DNA of 64,000 nucleotides, taken from Chryseobacterium sp. IHB B 17019 (lineage in GTDB: Bacteria; Bacteroidota; Bacteroidia; Flavobacteriales; Weeksellaceae). A program made the position numbers and the translations under genes. Below the pieces are notes generated by a model that ran no database searches, was not told the origin of the DNA, and saw nothing but the letters and a program-made list of their open reading frames with translations. The DNA is taken from assembly GCF_001456155.1 (NCBI RefSeq), contig NZ_CP013293.1:2108001-2172000 (forward strand). Reading direction: 5' to 3'. Positions 8,335 to 17,970 of this stretch are shown piece by piece; positions within the stretch are counted from its first letter, which is position 1; each line of letters starts with the position of its first letter.

Positions 8335-8742
8335 ATGAACCTAACTTCCATTCGTATTATCACTTCAAATATTGATGTTTTAATCAAATTTTACGAACAC
8401 ATCACCGGTAATCAAATGATACAGTACACTCCTGATTTTGCCGAACTAAAAACAGATGGCGCCACACTGGCTATCGGCAGTACAAGAACGCTGCAGTTTT
8501 TTGGAGGCGAAAGTGTTGCCCGGGCTGCTGAAAATCATACTGCCATCATCGAATTCAGGGTGGATGATGTAGAAAATGACTATCAAAGACTGGCAGATTA
8601 CCTGGAACCTTATATTGTTCAGAAGCCTACAACAATGCCGTGGGGAAATAAATCGCTGTTATTCCGAGATCCTGACGGTAACTTAGTAAATCTGTTCACT
8701 CCAATGACGGCGGAGGCTGTTAAAAAACATGCCGAAGGGTAG
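8335..8742 (+). CDS. VOC family protein (glyoxalase/bleomycin-resistance fold)
   Basis: Cytosolic protein of 135 aa made of two beta-alpha-beta-beta-beta modules typical of the vicinal oxygen chelate fold: MNLTSIRIITSNIDVLIKFYEHITGN at the start, and near the end WGNKSLLFRDPDGNLVNLFTP, the usual closing motif of the second module. Members include glyoxalases, dioxygenases and drug-binding proteins, so the substrate is open. The divergent AraC regulator probably controls it. A hairpin terminator follows at 8766-8796. Confidence 0.88.
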   Translation: MNLTSIRIITSNIDVLIKFYEHITGNQMIQYTPDFAELKTDGATLAIGSTRTLQFFGGESVARAAENHTAIIEFRVDDVENDYQRLADYLEPYIVQKPTTMPWGNKSLLFRDPDGNLVNLFTPMTAEAVKKHAEG

Positions 8743-8765
8743 ATACCGGTTTAAGAATTTAAATG

Positions 8766-8796
8766 AAATGAGAGTGGATCATCTGCTCTCATTTTC
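8766..8796 (+). terminator. Intrinsic terminator after the VOC gene
   Basis: AATGAGAG (8767-8774) pairs with CTCTCATT (8786-8793) and is followed by a short T stretch. It is 25 nt past the VOC stop codon. Confidence 0.55.
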
Positions 8797-8922
8797 ATTA
8801 TCTGATTTTTAAAAAATTTAAATTACTACTATTTAATTAATTGATTTTCAAAAATATCTATGTAAATTTCTAACCATAATTAAATTATTGGCATTTTAGT
8901 GAATGATTTTAAAGCTTCAATA

Positions 8923-9852
8923 ATGACTTACACTCCCGAAACACAGCCTCAAACGAGTTTATCCGAAACTTCTCAAGGCTCAATCATACGAATTGCGTAC
9001 TTTATTATGGTACACGATTATCCGGAGAGGTTTAAGGAGCTTTTCTCTAAAATCTATACCCGTGACCAATTTTACCTCATCCATATCGACAGGAAGGCAA
9101 CAGCTGAATTTACCGAAGAAATACAACAATTCATCATTCAGTTTCCCAACGCTTTTATATTGGATAGTATGAATATCAATTCTGCAGGTTTCAGCATCAT
9201 ACAGGCTGAAATCAACGCTATGGAATTTCTGTTGAAAGTAAGCTCAAAATGGGATTTTTTCATTAATCTGAGCGGTGAAGATTACCCTTTGAAATCTCAA
9301 AATATCATCCGTAAGTTTCTCTCAAAGAACAAAAATAAAAATTACCTGTTCTATTACGACCAGAAGTTTTACAGACCGGACACTCTCCGCAGGATCCAAA
9401 ATCATTTCACGGAATTGGCCTATAAAATTTCTTCCCTGATCTACAAAAGGGATTTTATGAAGGATGTGACTCCCTATATCGGAGGCAAGTGGCTGATTTT
9501 CACCCGTGAAACCTGTACTTTTCTGTGCCGTAATGATAAAGTGGCGATTTTTGAAGACTTTTATCTCCACACATATTTACCCGGAGACTCTTTTTTCCAG
9601 ACGGTTTTGATGAATACCAGCTTTTCTGATATTATCGTAAATGATGACAAAAGAGCGGTTGCCGACGCCAGACAAAACCCGGAAGTGTTTATTGAATATC
9701 TGAAAAACAACAATCAGCTTTTCATACGGAAACTTAATGATCAGACTGATAAGGTGATTTCACAATACATCAAAGAAAGCTATGAGGTCGATCTTCCGGA
9801 AATCAGTGATGTCGATCGGGAACTGAGAAGAGATCCGCTTCAGAATAATTGA
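8923..9852 (+). CDS. Glycosyltransferase family 14 (core-2/I-branching type)
   Basis: Putative beta-N-acetylglucosaminyltransferase-like enzyme of about 309 aa. It has the GT14 pattern: IAYFIMVHDYPERF at the start, the YLIHIDRKA acceptor/donor region, WDFFINLSGEDYPLKS (the conserved S-G-x-D-Y-P-L motif), and GGKWLIFTRET followed by LPGDSFFQTVLMN. I chose the ATG at 8923 because the domain begins just after it; an in-frame GTG at 8899 would add eight residues. It heads a group with a GT9 enzyme and a sugar kinase-like protein, which suggests modification of a surface glycan or lipopolysaccharide. Confidence 0.88.
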   Translation: MTYTPETQPQTSLSETSQGSIIRIAYFIMVHDYPERFKELFSKIYTRDQFYLIHIDRKATAEFTEEIQQFIIQFPNAFILDSMNINSAGFSIIQAEINAMEFLLKVSSKWDFFINLSGEDYPLKSQNIIRKFLSKNKNKNYLFYYDQKFYRPDTLRRIQNHFTELAYKISSLIYKRDFMKDVTPYIGGKWLIFTRETCTFLCRNDKVAIFEDFYLHTYLPGDSFFQTVLMNTSFSDIIVNDDKRAVADARQNPEVFIEYLKNNNQLFIRKLNDQTDKVISQYIKESYEVDLPEISDVDRELRRDPLQNN

Positions 9853-10063
9853 TTAAGATTTAATCTCAGAATAAAAAACAGGTTCTACTATTCTTTTAAC
9901 AATCCATGATTTGCAATAAAATCGGTTAATAATACGATATGTCGTGCATCATTTTCATTACTTTTATCTATGAAAATAATAAACAGTTATGATTAAAAAA
10001 CAGAATAAAATTCAGTGATATAGAATACTTTTATGGATTGTAAGCTTTGAAAATATACAATTC

Positions 10064-11125
10064 ATGAAAATTCATAAGAGTATAAATAGTGTCAGAAGAT
10101 CTATCATGCGAAATCTGACTAAAAACATTGGAAAATCAGATGCAGAAGTAGATCACCAGAAAGATCTGGTAATAAAGAAAATACTGATTTCCAGGCCCAA
10201 TCACAGATTAGGTAACTTATTATTACTCACTCCCCTGGTTCAGGAAGTAATCGCCACTTTTCCGGATAGTAAAATTGACCTATTTGTAAAAGGCGGAATA
10301 ACGCCTACAATTTTCAAAAACTACACGAATATCGACCGGACCATTCAGCTTCCTAAAAAGCCATTTAAAAATTTATTTAAATACATACAAGGCTGGGGAA
10401 TTATTAAAACAAAAAAATACGACCTGGTGATTAACGCCAGTTATGGATCTTCATCCGGCAGATTATCAACCCTTTTCGCGAATTCAAAATACAAAATGTT
10501 TGGAGATTTTGATGAAAATACGGCTTCAAAACATACAGATTATCAGCATAATGCGAAAAATTCCATTTACAACCTGAGAGAATATCTCACAAAACTCGGA
10601 ATGTCTGAAAACACAGCTAAAGTCCCGTCTCTGGATCTTAAATTAGATAAAGCAGAACTCGAAGACGGCAAAAAGAAATTGGCCGATCTTGTAAAAAATG
10701 ATAAAGAAACAATTTGTCTTTATACCAATGCCACAGGCGATAAATGCTATTCTGAAGAATGGTGGATGGAATTTTACAAGAAATTGGAACAGACTTTTCC
10801 GGATTACAATATTATTGAGCTTTTGCCGGTAGAGAATATCTCAAAATTAAATTTTACAATTCCGTCATTTTACAGTACTGATATCCGTGAAATGGGCGGG
10901 TTTATTGCCGGTTCCGTGCTGTTTATTTCTGCAGACAATGGTGTCATGCACCTTGCGAGCGCCTCGGGAACCCCCACTATCGGCCTGTTTTCGGTGACAA
11001 ATGAAAATGAATACAGACCCTACAACAACAGGAGCTTTTCCGTCAATACTCAAAAGGTAGATAATGAGGGCATTATGAGCCTGATCCGTGAGAATTTGAA
11101 ACAACCTTACATTTTAAATAATTAA
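10064..11125 (+). CDS. Glycosyltransferase family 9 (heptosyltransferase-like)
   Basis: Cytosolic GT-B fold enzyme of 353 aa. The N-terminal domain has ILISRPNHRLGNLLLLTPLVQEV, the family glycine-rich acceptor-side motif, and the C-terminal domain has FISADNGVMHLASASGTPTIGLF, the conserved nucleotide-sugar binding segment of GT9. It likely adds a heptose or similar sugar to a lipopolysaccharide core. The next gene starts one base after its stop codon, so the two are co-transcribed. A 211-bp gap separates it from the upstream GT14 gene. Confidence 0.92.
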   Translation: MKIHKSINSVRRSIMRNLTKNIGKSDAEVDHQKDLVIKKILISRPNHRLGNLLLLTPLVQEVIATFPDSKIDLFVKGGITPTIFKNYTNIDRTIQLPKKPFKNLFKYIQGWGIIKTKKYDLVINASYGSSSGRLSTLFANSKYKMFGDFDENTASKHTDYQHNAKNSIYNLREYLTKLGMSENTAKVPSLDLKLDKAELEDGKKKLADLVKNDKETICLYTNATGDKCYSEEWWMEFYKKLEQTFPDYNIIELLPVENISKLNFTIPSFYSTDIREMGGFIAGSVLFISADNGVMHLASASGTPTIGLFSVTNENEYRPYNNRSFSVNTQKVDNEGIMSLIRENLKQPYILNN

Positions 11126-11126
11126 T

Positions 11127-11888
11127 ATGAAACTGACCTTTGCTGATGGTTTGTCGCAATACAAAGATGATATAATACTGATTTTAAACAAATTTAAAAA
11201 TGACGGTACATTGATAGGAAATGGCACCAGAAATATTATTAAATTTTTTGATCTTGATGGTTTTAAAGTAAATTTTAAATCATTTAAACAGCATAATATT
11301 ATCAACAGGCATGTTTACAAGTTTTACCGGAAGTCTAAAGCCAGAAGGTCTTTTGAGTATGCTCACATGTTGATAAGCAAGAATTTTTACACTCCAAAAC
11401 CCATTGCTTACATTGAAAATCATGATTTTATTGGCTTAACCTCCAGTTATTACATAAGCGAACAATTAGAAAACTCACGCACCTTGGCTGATATTCTCGC
11501 TGATAATTCGTTTTCAGACCGGGAAAGAATTATTAAAGAATATACCGCAATGATGCACCGCCTGCACAACAACGGCATTGTATTTCTTGACAATTCTCCG
11601 GGTAATTTTTTAATAAAAAAAGAAGGCGATGATTATTGTATCTACCTGGTTGATCTCAACAGAATGAATTTTTATGAAAAGATTGAACTAGACAAACGCC
11701 TTAAAAATTTTGCAAGACTGACCAATGATCCGGAAATAATCAAAACTATCGCTACCGAATATGCTTCATTGGAAGGAGCTTCCGCAGAATATTGCTTAGA
11801 AAAAATAAATCAGGCAACCCAACGAATGCTTGTAAAACGCAGAATAAAAAAAGTATTAAAGCTTTATAAAAAAGTGATAAAAATTTAA
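11127..11888 (+). CDS. Lipopolysaccharide kinase-like protein (Kdo/WaaP family)
   Basis: Protein of 253 aa with the protein-kinase-like fold used by KdkA, WaaP and InaA. The catalytic loop is MHRLHNNGIVFLDNSPGNFLI, in which the aspartate and following asparagine match the kinase catalytic loop, and IYLVDLNRMNF takes the place of the DFG motif. The C-terminus is very basic. It starts one base after the GT9 stop codon, so the pair probably builds and phosphorylates a lipopolysaccharide core sugar at the inner membrane. The exact substrate is inferred from the context only. Confidence 0.82.
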   Translation: MKLTFADGLSQYKDDIILILNKFKNDGTLIGNGTRNIIKFFDLDGFKVNFKSFKQHNIINRHVYKFYRKSKARRSFEYAHMLISKNFYTPKPIAYIENHDFIGLTSSYYISEQLENSRTLADILADNSFSDRERIIKEYTAMMHRLHNNGIVFLDNSPGNFLIKKEGDDYCIYLVDLNRMNFYEKIELDKRLKNFARLTNDPEIIKTIATEYASLEGASAEYCLEKINQATQRMLVKRRIKKVLKLYKKVIKI

Positions 11889-11978
11889 TTTTAATTCTCA
11901 TATTTGATCTGGCCTATATATCAGAGCAAGGCTTGTCATCTTTCAGTTCGGCAGTAAAACCTGGAAACATTACATATT

Positions 11979-12470
11979 ATGGAAAAAGATATAAAAATAC
12001 ATACTGGTCAGGAAGGGCAGTTTTTGGGTGTTGCGGGAGGAAACTATCGAATTGTTGTTCGAGGTGAAGAAACAGACAATAATTTTGCCGTGATTGAGAT
12101 GATTGTTCCTCCCGGAGGCGGTCCGCCACCTCATTCCCACCCGTTTATACAGGAAACTTTTTATGTTGTGGAGGGAGAAATAGAATTTAAGACAGAAGCA
12201 GGTAAAAAAGTTATAGGTAAGGGAGGTTTTGTAAATATTCCTTTGGGTGGTGCCGTCCACTGTTTTAAAAATAATTCCCAATCCATCGTAAAACTGCTTT
12301 GTACAGTAATGCCGGCCGGACTTGAAAAATTGTTCGAAACAATAGGCACACCAACAGTAATGGGAGAATTTCCACCTATCCCTGAAATGACAGATGAACG
12401 GAAAGCACTTCTAAAACAACTGGACGAAGAATATCATCAAACTATTTATCCTCAGGATTATCTGGATTAA
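11979..12470 (+). CDS. Cupin domain protein
   Basis: Single-domain cupin of 163 aa. The metal-binding motif 1 is PPHSHPFIQETFYVVEGE (His, His and Glu ligands) and motif 2 contains GGAVHCFKNNS with the third His. Proteins of this size include dioxygenases, isomerases and sensing cupins. It is convergent with a SnoaL-like gene and separated from the glycan cluster by 90 bp, so its role is not given by the context. Confidence 0.88.
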   Translation: MEKDIKIHTGQEGQFLGVAGGNYRIVVRGEETDNNFAVIEMIVPPGGGPPPHSHPFIQETFYVVEGEIEFKTEAGKKVIGKGGFVNIPLGGAVHCFKNNSQSIVKLLCTVMPAGLEKLFETIGTPTVMGEFPPIPEMTDERKALLKQLDEEYHQTIYPQDYLD

Positions 12471-12509
12471 TTTTCATTAATTTAACCTAAAAATTATACC
12501 CGTTCTACT

Positions 12510-12872
12510 CTATTCCTTCTTTTCCAGAAAAACATACAGAGATTTGATACGGTTACCTTCAAAAATTGCTATATCCATCCCATTTTGAACTGCATCTTTT
12601 CCCTTTTCTCCAAGCGTCCAGGAAAGTCTCCCCATATCCTTATTATAGCTCACAGGATTCTGTAGTGTAAATTTGAATTCTTCTGGGAAACTTTTTAAGA
12701 GATTGTCAACCTGCCTGTTAATTGCTTCATATCCAATTATTTCCTGCCCCATTTCATTCAAAACTGCATTTTCTGTGTATAAAGACTTTATTGCTTCCAA
12801 TCGCAGCGCAGGGTCTCTTTGGTTCCATACTTCGACCAAATTTTTTTCCATTAATTGTATGATATCAGCCAT
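12510..12872 (-). CDS. SnoaL-like / NTF2-fold protein
   Basis: Small cytosolic protein of 120 aa with the NTF2-like pattern: an N-terminal helix MEKNLVEVWNQRDPALRLEAIKSLYTENAV, then GYEAINRQVDNLLKSFPEEF and curved-sheet strands at the end. Such proteins act as isomerases, hydrolases or carriers of small molecules. No catalytic residues can be assigned by eye. It is convergent with the cupin gene and divergent from the histidine kinase gene. Confidence 0.8.
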   Translation of the reverse strand: MADIIQLMEKNLVEVWNQRDPALRLEAIKSLYTENAVLNEMGQEIIGYEAINRQVDNLLKSFPEEFKFTLQNPVSYNKDMGRLSWTLGEKGKDAVQNGMDIAIFEGNRIKSLYVFLEKKE

Positions 12873-13135
12873 ATTTTATTTTTAAGCTAATTTCGGCTAA
12901 TCCATCATTGAAAACGATGACCTATATCAATAACTTCAGCGGATACAAAAATTTTTAAACATTCTATTATTTTTAATTAATATTTTTCAGAAAGGCTCAT
13001 CAATTTTTCGGGGTAAAAAGATGAAACAATAGGTACAATTCATAAAGAAAGTCTAGTATATTTAAATCAATTAAGTTTTATATCACATCAAACAGAATTA
13101 TTAATGTAAAAAAGATTATTATTGTAACATCAAAT

Positions 13136-16096
13136 ATGAAAAATATTCGCCATTTCACTATTATTTTATTTATAATTTTCTTCCAACCGTTGTACTTTTC
13201 TCAGATTCCGGGAATGATCAACTATAATCAGGAAGATGGGCTGAATTGTGCGGTTACCTATTGTATGGTCCAGGATGATGATGGATTTATCTGGATAGGC
13301 AGTGATAATGGTTTTTTCAGATTTGATGGGGTTGAATTTAAAAATTATAATGCTAAACAGGGACTGAAAAATATAGAAGTATTAAGCGTTTTACCATTAA
13401 AAAACAAAATTTTCATAATTCCTTTCCTTAATAATATTGCTTACTTAGAAAAAGGAGTGATTTATAATACAAACACAGATCCGGAGCTGCGTAAAATAAA
13501 AACCGGAGCCGGCGGTTTTGATGCTTTTTACAATAAGAAAAGAGATGAATCTTTTATTTTTAATACTACCGATTTTAGCCGTATTTACAAATATAAAAAT
13601 GATAAGGTACAATCAATTCCTTTGTATTTCAATTCTCCAAAAGACCAGCTTCGTCTCATTAATTTTGATATAAACTCTCAAGAGCTAATTTTAAGAGATA
13701 ATAACAATAAAATTTTCTCTTATAATATTCTAACAAAAAAAGAGCAAATTTTTAATATCGACACAGACAAAGAAGAATGGCCCATCCAGATGGAAAAAAA
13801 TATTCTCATTTCGGTAAACAAAAAGGGGAATAGGATTTTTTTATATCGCCTCGAGGCTAATACTTTCAGGAAAATACATACCATAGAACTAAAAAAAGAG
13901 AATAATGTTCACAGTATTTATATTGATGATGATGAAAGGCTTTTAGTAGGCTTAAACAGTGGTGGTATATTATTTTTTAATCAGCCGATTTCAAATTTTT
14001 CTCCCTCAAAGAAACCTTATTTGTTTCTTCAGGACTATGTAATCAATGATATTTTAATAGACACGGACAAAAACATGTGGTTTTCCTCCCGGGATAACGG
14101 TCTGTTTTTTATTTCTCAAAAATTTTTCGCCAATTATATCAACTATTTTTCTGATATAAAAAATACTGCCAATATCACGAGCATTGCTGCAAATTCCAAT
14201 TCGGTATTTCTTGGCTATAACATCTCCAAAGCAGCCATCTATTCTCCAAATAAAAAATATACAGAATTTGTCTTGGACCATTCTCAAAAAAATGAACACA
14301 GAGCAATCTATGCCAATAACAAAACTGTTCTTTTTGGACAGACCCAAAGGGTATCTCAAATGGATCTTTCTAGTTTTAAATCATTTGCGCCCAAAACTTT
14401 ACAAATTTTTAATATTAAAAATATTGTCCCCTATCTCAATAATGAGGTGCTTATCTGCAACAATTCTAATCTAAGCCGCTATAATTTTCAATCGAAACAA
14501 ATTGTCGGAACCCTGTTTAATGAAAGATGCTACACTGCATTGCCTTATCAGACTGACAGCCTGTTTGTAGGAACTTTCAAAGATTTGTATAAGGTAAATG
14601 CAAAAAATAAGCAAAAGAAATTGTTCCTGGAAGGCTATTATTTCACCGATCTAAAAAAATTGAAAGACAATTTATACGCCGGCGCTACCAACCTCCACGG
14701 AATTGTAATATTCAATAACCATAAAATCCTTCAGCAGATAACTCAAGCAGACGGATTGGCCACAAACCAAATAAAAAAAATAGATCTTGAAAAACCTAAT
14801 ATACTCTGGGCCAGTACCAATACCGGACTGATAAGGATCGAACTCACAAAAAATAAACCTAAAATCAACCTGTTTACCCAAACAGACGGCCTCCCATCTG
14901 ATAAAGTAGCCGGATGCGTGATCAAAAAAGATACTTTGTATATAGGAACATCCAATGGATTGGGCATTTTATCAATTAAAGAACTATTGACCCAGCAAAA
15001 GTTTATTAATAAAAAAGTAATCATCAATTCCGTAATCATGGGAGCCCGGGAATATTTTGATATCACCAAAAATCTGATAACCGAGACTCCGCATAATGAT
15101 ATTATATTTAATCTGAGCTTTCCGGATTTTACTTCTCAGGGAAAAATAACCTACAGATACAAAATGGAAGGCCTTAATGACAACTGGAACATCAGTAATT
15201 CTTCAGAAATTATATATAATTCTTTACCTCCGGGGAAATATATTTTTAAAGTTTTCGGATTAGGTCATGGCGGAAAACAATCGTATACGTATAGCTCAGT
15301 TCCTATCGAGATTAAGCCCCGTTTCTGGCAGACATGGTGGTTTAAGGTATTGGCTGCTTTGCTGATGATTCTACCAATAGTATTTTTAATAAATATATCG
15401 CTTCAAAAACAACGGGACAAAAAATTAAAGAAAATCATCCACGAAAAGAAAATAGCAGAACTTGAGCTGCAGGCCATTAAAGCACAAATAAATCCACATT
15501 TTATCTATAACTGCCTCAATTCTATCCAGTTTCTCCTCTATAAAAAAGATTATAAAGAAACGGAAAACTATCTGGATATTTTTTCTCAAATGATCAGGAA
15601 AACTTTACATTATTCCGAAAAAACATTTATGTCGGTGAAAGAAGAGACAGAATATCTTTCCCTTTACCTGAACATGGAAAAATTACGCTTAAAAGATCAG
15701 CTCGAATATACAATTACCATTTCGGAAAGTGTAAATCCGGAATGGCAGATACCTTCCCTGCTTGTGCAGCCGTTCGTAGAAAATGCCATAAAACACGGTA
15801 TTCCCAGCCTTAAAGACCGAAAAGGAAAAATTGATATTTATTTTGATTACTCAGATTCTACACTTTCCATTGCTATTGAGGATAATGGTGTGGGAATTCA
15901 AAATAAACAGGAAACACTGGCGAAAAATAATTCATTCGGGGTTAAGCTTTCCCAAAAAAGGATCGATACTTTCAAACAGCTCTTTGATACCAACGTTGTT
16001 CTGGAAATCAACAGCCTTTCTGAAAAAACACATGGAACACAGATAAAACTATACATTTCACCCTATGAGAACAAAAATACAGGCCTGCATCATTGA
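13136..16096 (+). CDS. Sensor histidine kinase with periplasmic beta-propeller (LytS-type kinase)
   Basis: Membrane sensor of 986 aa. A signal segment (1-24) is followed by a large periplasmic region of two-component-regulator propeller repeats (for example DDDGFIWIGSDNGFFRFDG, and DKNMWFSSRDNGLFFIS), a Y_Y_Y-like domain near 640-720 and one transmembrane helix near 735-757. The cytoplasmic part has the His_kinase motif INPHFIYNCLNSIQF, with phospho-acceptor H788, and an ATPase domain with ENAIKHGI and IAIEDNGVGI. The response-regulator gene overlaps its 3' end by 32 bp. Related hybrids sense extracellular polymers; this ligand is unknown. Confidence 0.95.
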   Translation: MKNIRHFTIILFIIFFQPLYFSQIPGMINYNQEDGLNCAVTYCMVQDDDGFIWIGSDNGFFRFDGVEFKNYNAKQGLKNIEVLSVLPLKNKIFIIPFLNNIAYLEKGVIYNTNTDPELRKIKTGAGGFDAFYNKKRDESFIFNTTDFSRIYKYKNDKVQSIPLYFNSPKDQLRLINFDINSQELILRDNNNKIFSYNILTKKEQIFNIDTDKEEWPIQMEKNILISVNKKGNRIFLYRLEANTFRKIHTIELKKENNVHSIYIDDDERLLVGLNSGGILFFNQPISNFSPSKKPYLFLQDYVINDILIDTDKNMWFSSRDNGLFFISQKFFANYINYFSDIKNTANITSIAANSNSVFLGYNISKAAIYSPNKKYTEFVLDHSQKNEHRAIYANNKTVLFGQTQRVSQMDLSSFKSFAPKTLQIFNIKNIVPYLNNEVLICNNSNLSRYNFQSKQIVGTLFNERCYTALPYQTDSLFVGTFKDLYKVNAKNKQKKLFLEGYYFTDLKKLKDNLYAGATNLHGIVIFNNHKILQQITQADGLATNQIKKIDLEKPNILWASTNTGLIRIELTKNKPKINLFTQTDGLPSDKVAGCVIKKDTLYIGTSNGLGILSIKELLTQQKFINKKVIINSVIMGAREYFDITKNLITETPHNDIIFNLSFPDFTSQGKITYRYKMEGLNDNWNISNSSEIIYNSLPPGKYIFKVFGLGHGGKQSYTYSSVPIEIKPRFWQTWWFKVLAALLMILPIVFLINISLQKQRDKKLKKIIHEKKIAELELQAIKAQINPHFIYNCLNSIQFLLYKKDYKETENYLDIFSQMIRKTLHYSEKTFMSVKEETEYLSLYLNMEKLRLKDQLEYTITISESVNPEWQIPSLLVQPFVENAIKHGIPSLKDRKGKIDIYFDYSDSTLSIAIEDNGVGIQNKQETLAKNNSFGVKLSQKRIDTFKQLFDTNVVLEINSLSEKTHGTQIKLYISPYENKNTGLHH

Positions 16097-16793
16097 TGAC
16101 GAACAGGACGGCAGAGATTACATTTCCCTCTTACTGCAAAATGAGTTTCCGGAGATCCAAATAGCCTTCCAGGCGGCAAGTGTGGAAGATGCGTATATAT
16201 TCCTCACCAAAAATTCACCCGATATTCTTTTTCTGGATATTCAGCTGAAGGATGGTAACGCCTTTGACCTTCTTTCGAAATTTAAAGAGATTCAGTCTGA
16301 AATTATTTTCATTACCGCTTTTGAAAACTTTGCCATTCAGGCGATTAAAAACGGAGCGACAGACTATCTTTTAAAGCCTATTAAAAAAATAGATTTCGTA
16401 ACTGCCGTCAACAAGGCATTGGAGAATATCAAAAAAACAAAAGCTTTAATAAACAATCCGGGACAGAATAAAATTGCCTTACCGACTGCTCAGGGCTTTA
16501 CATTAATTGATATTGCTGATATTGTTCATTGTGAAGCAGATTCCAACTACACAATTTTTCATCTTAATAATAAAACAAAAATTCTGATATCCAAGACACT
16601 TTCTGATTTTGAAAAACATCTTCTGGAATATAATTTTTTCAGGATCCATCATAAGCATTTAATTAATCTTTCTCATCTAAAAGAGTATATGAAAGGAAAA
16701 GGCGGCCAGGTGGTGATGACGGATAATTCTGTTTTGGAAGTATCTGTGCGAAAAAAGAACGATTTCCTGCTCCGGATAGAATACCGGGACTAA
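16065..16793 (+). CDS. LytTR-family response regulator
   Basis: Response regulator of 242 aa. The receiver domain (about 5-122) has the acidic pair DD at 11-12, phospho-acceptor D58 in ILFLDIQLKDG and the conserved Lys in LLKPIKK. The C-terminal LytTR DNA-binding domain (about 140-240) has ADIVHCEADSNYTIFHL and the FRIHHKHLINLSHL segment. It overlaps the kinase gene by 32 bp, so the two proteins form one signalling pair and are translated together. Two T9SS cargo genes follow 250 bp downstream and are possible targets (inference). Confidence 0.95.
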   Translation: MRTKIQACIIDDEQDGRDYISLLLQNEFPEIQIAFQAASVEDAYIFLTKNSPDILFLDIQLKDGNAFDLLSKFKEIQSEIIFITAFENFAIQAIKNGATDYLLKPIKKIDFVTAVNKALENIKKTKALINNPGQNKIALPTAQGFTLIDIADIVHCEADSNYTIFHLNNKTKILISKTLSDFEKHLLEYNFFRIHHKHLINLSHLKEYMKGKGGQVVMTDNSVLEVSVRKKNDFLLRIEYRD

Positions 16794-17043
16794 CCAGACA
16801 CTTATTACTGGATTTTTACACTTACGCGCCGAAAGTAAACACTTGCTGGTTTGTACTATCATGGTTTCCAATGCTAAATAACATTCAACAAATTGCAGTT
16901 CTAAACTTTAAAAACACCTGTGACTTAATCACACTTATGAGAAAAAACAATGCATTTACTAGCTGAGAGGCACCATTTAATCGTTTATACTGGTGCACAG
17001 CTTAATTGTTTGATACATTTAATTTCACAAATTATTTAATACT

Positions 17044-17958
17044 ATGAAAACAAACAACTGTGAAATTATTATAAAACATTTTGTTTTATTGGATTCAGCT
17101 GCAACAGATGAAACTTTCCGTTTATCCATGGGTGGTAAACAGAGATGTTTAAAAAAAATTACTCGGTCTTTTCTCGTCACTGCCATCACTTTATTTTATT
17201 CTCATGCAAAAGCGCAGGTAAAAACCGTCGAGCCTTCACATGAGACACCCTCAAACGTAATCACCTCTTTGTATAGTAAGGAACGAAGTGATATTTCTAA
17301 TTTTACTAAGAATCAATCATCCAGTTCAGTTATGATTGACCTTCACGCCAATGAAGTAAAAGCGGTAATGGCCAACCAGGATTATTTTTCTGCGGATCTT
17401 TTTCTAAATGATAACCTTACAAGAAAAGCTCCAACAGGGCACAATACTCAGGTCACCCGTTATGATAATAAAAAGATTCTTCTTGATGGGCTTACACGTG
17501 ACAATCTTACTGTTTATGAGATCCTCGACCGATACACATTGCGGGATAAGAATATAGACAGTGATTACCTTTATGACAATACATATTATCTTTTTCGTGA
17601 TGAACAGGGCAACAACGTTGCTACAGTATACTATATCGACAGAACCATCGGATTTTTGAAATCTGAATATAAAATCGTGACCGTAGAAAAGCAGTCCGCT
17701 GCTTTCCCGATGGTTGTGGCGCCTAATCCGGCTAGACATATGATCAGCATTACGTATCAGGTTGAAAAAAATGGTGAAGCAAGCCTGCAGATTATGGATA
17801 TGAATGGCCGTATTGCAGATACTGTGTTCCGTAATAAACAGGTCGGAAGCGGAAAACACACAGTTCAGCATAATATCAATCTTCCTGCCGGTAACTATCT
17901 GCTTCAGTTCAATGTACAAGGGCAGTCACCCGTTACTCAAAAACTAATTGTTCAATAA
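17044..17958 (+). CDS. Secreted protein with T9SS type A sorting domain
   Basis: Protein of 304 aa of unknown function exported by the type IX secretion system. The last 85 residues form the type A C-terminal sorting domain (FPMVVAPNPARHMISITYQV, LQIMDMNGRI, LPAGNYLLQFNVQG). A signal peptide ending in SHAKAQ follows an unusual 29-residue N-terminal extension; an ATG at 17128 would begin nearer to the signal peptide and may be the true start. The middle has no recognisable domain. It lies 12 bp upstream of a second exported protein gene, so the two are one operon. Confidence 0.82.
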   Translation: MKTNNCEIIIKHFVLLDSAATDETFRLSMGGKQRCLKKITRSFLVTAITLFYSHAKAQVKTVEPSHETPSNVITSLYSKERSDISNFTKNQSSSSVMIDLHANEVKAVMANQDYFSADLFLNDNLTRKAPTGHNTQVTRYDNKKILLDGLTRDNLTVYEILDRYTLRDKNIDSDYLYDNTYYLFRDEQGNNVATVYYIDRTIGFLKSEYKIVTVEKQSAAFPMVVAPNPARHMISITYQVEKNGEASLQIMDMNGRIADTVFRNKQVGSGKHTVQHNINLPAGNYLLQFNVQGQSPVTQKLIVQ

Positions 17959-17970
17959 ATCCTGAAAATC

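Noticed and set aside
17404..17919. 171-aa open frame on the minus strand
   Set aside because: It lies wholly opposite a T9SS cargo gene with a signal peptide and sorting domain; its own sequence is Ile- and His-rich without any domain. Shadow frame.
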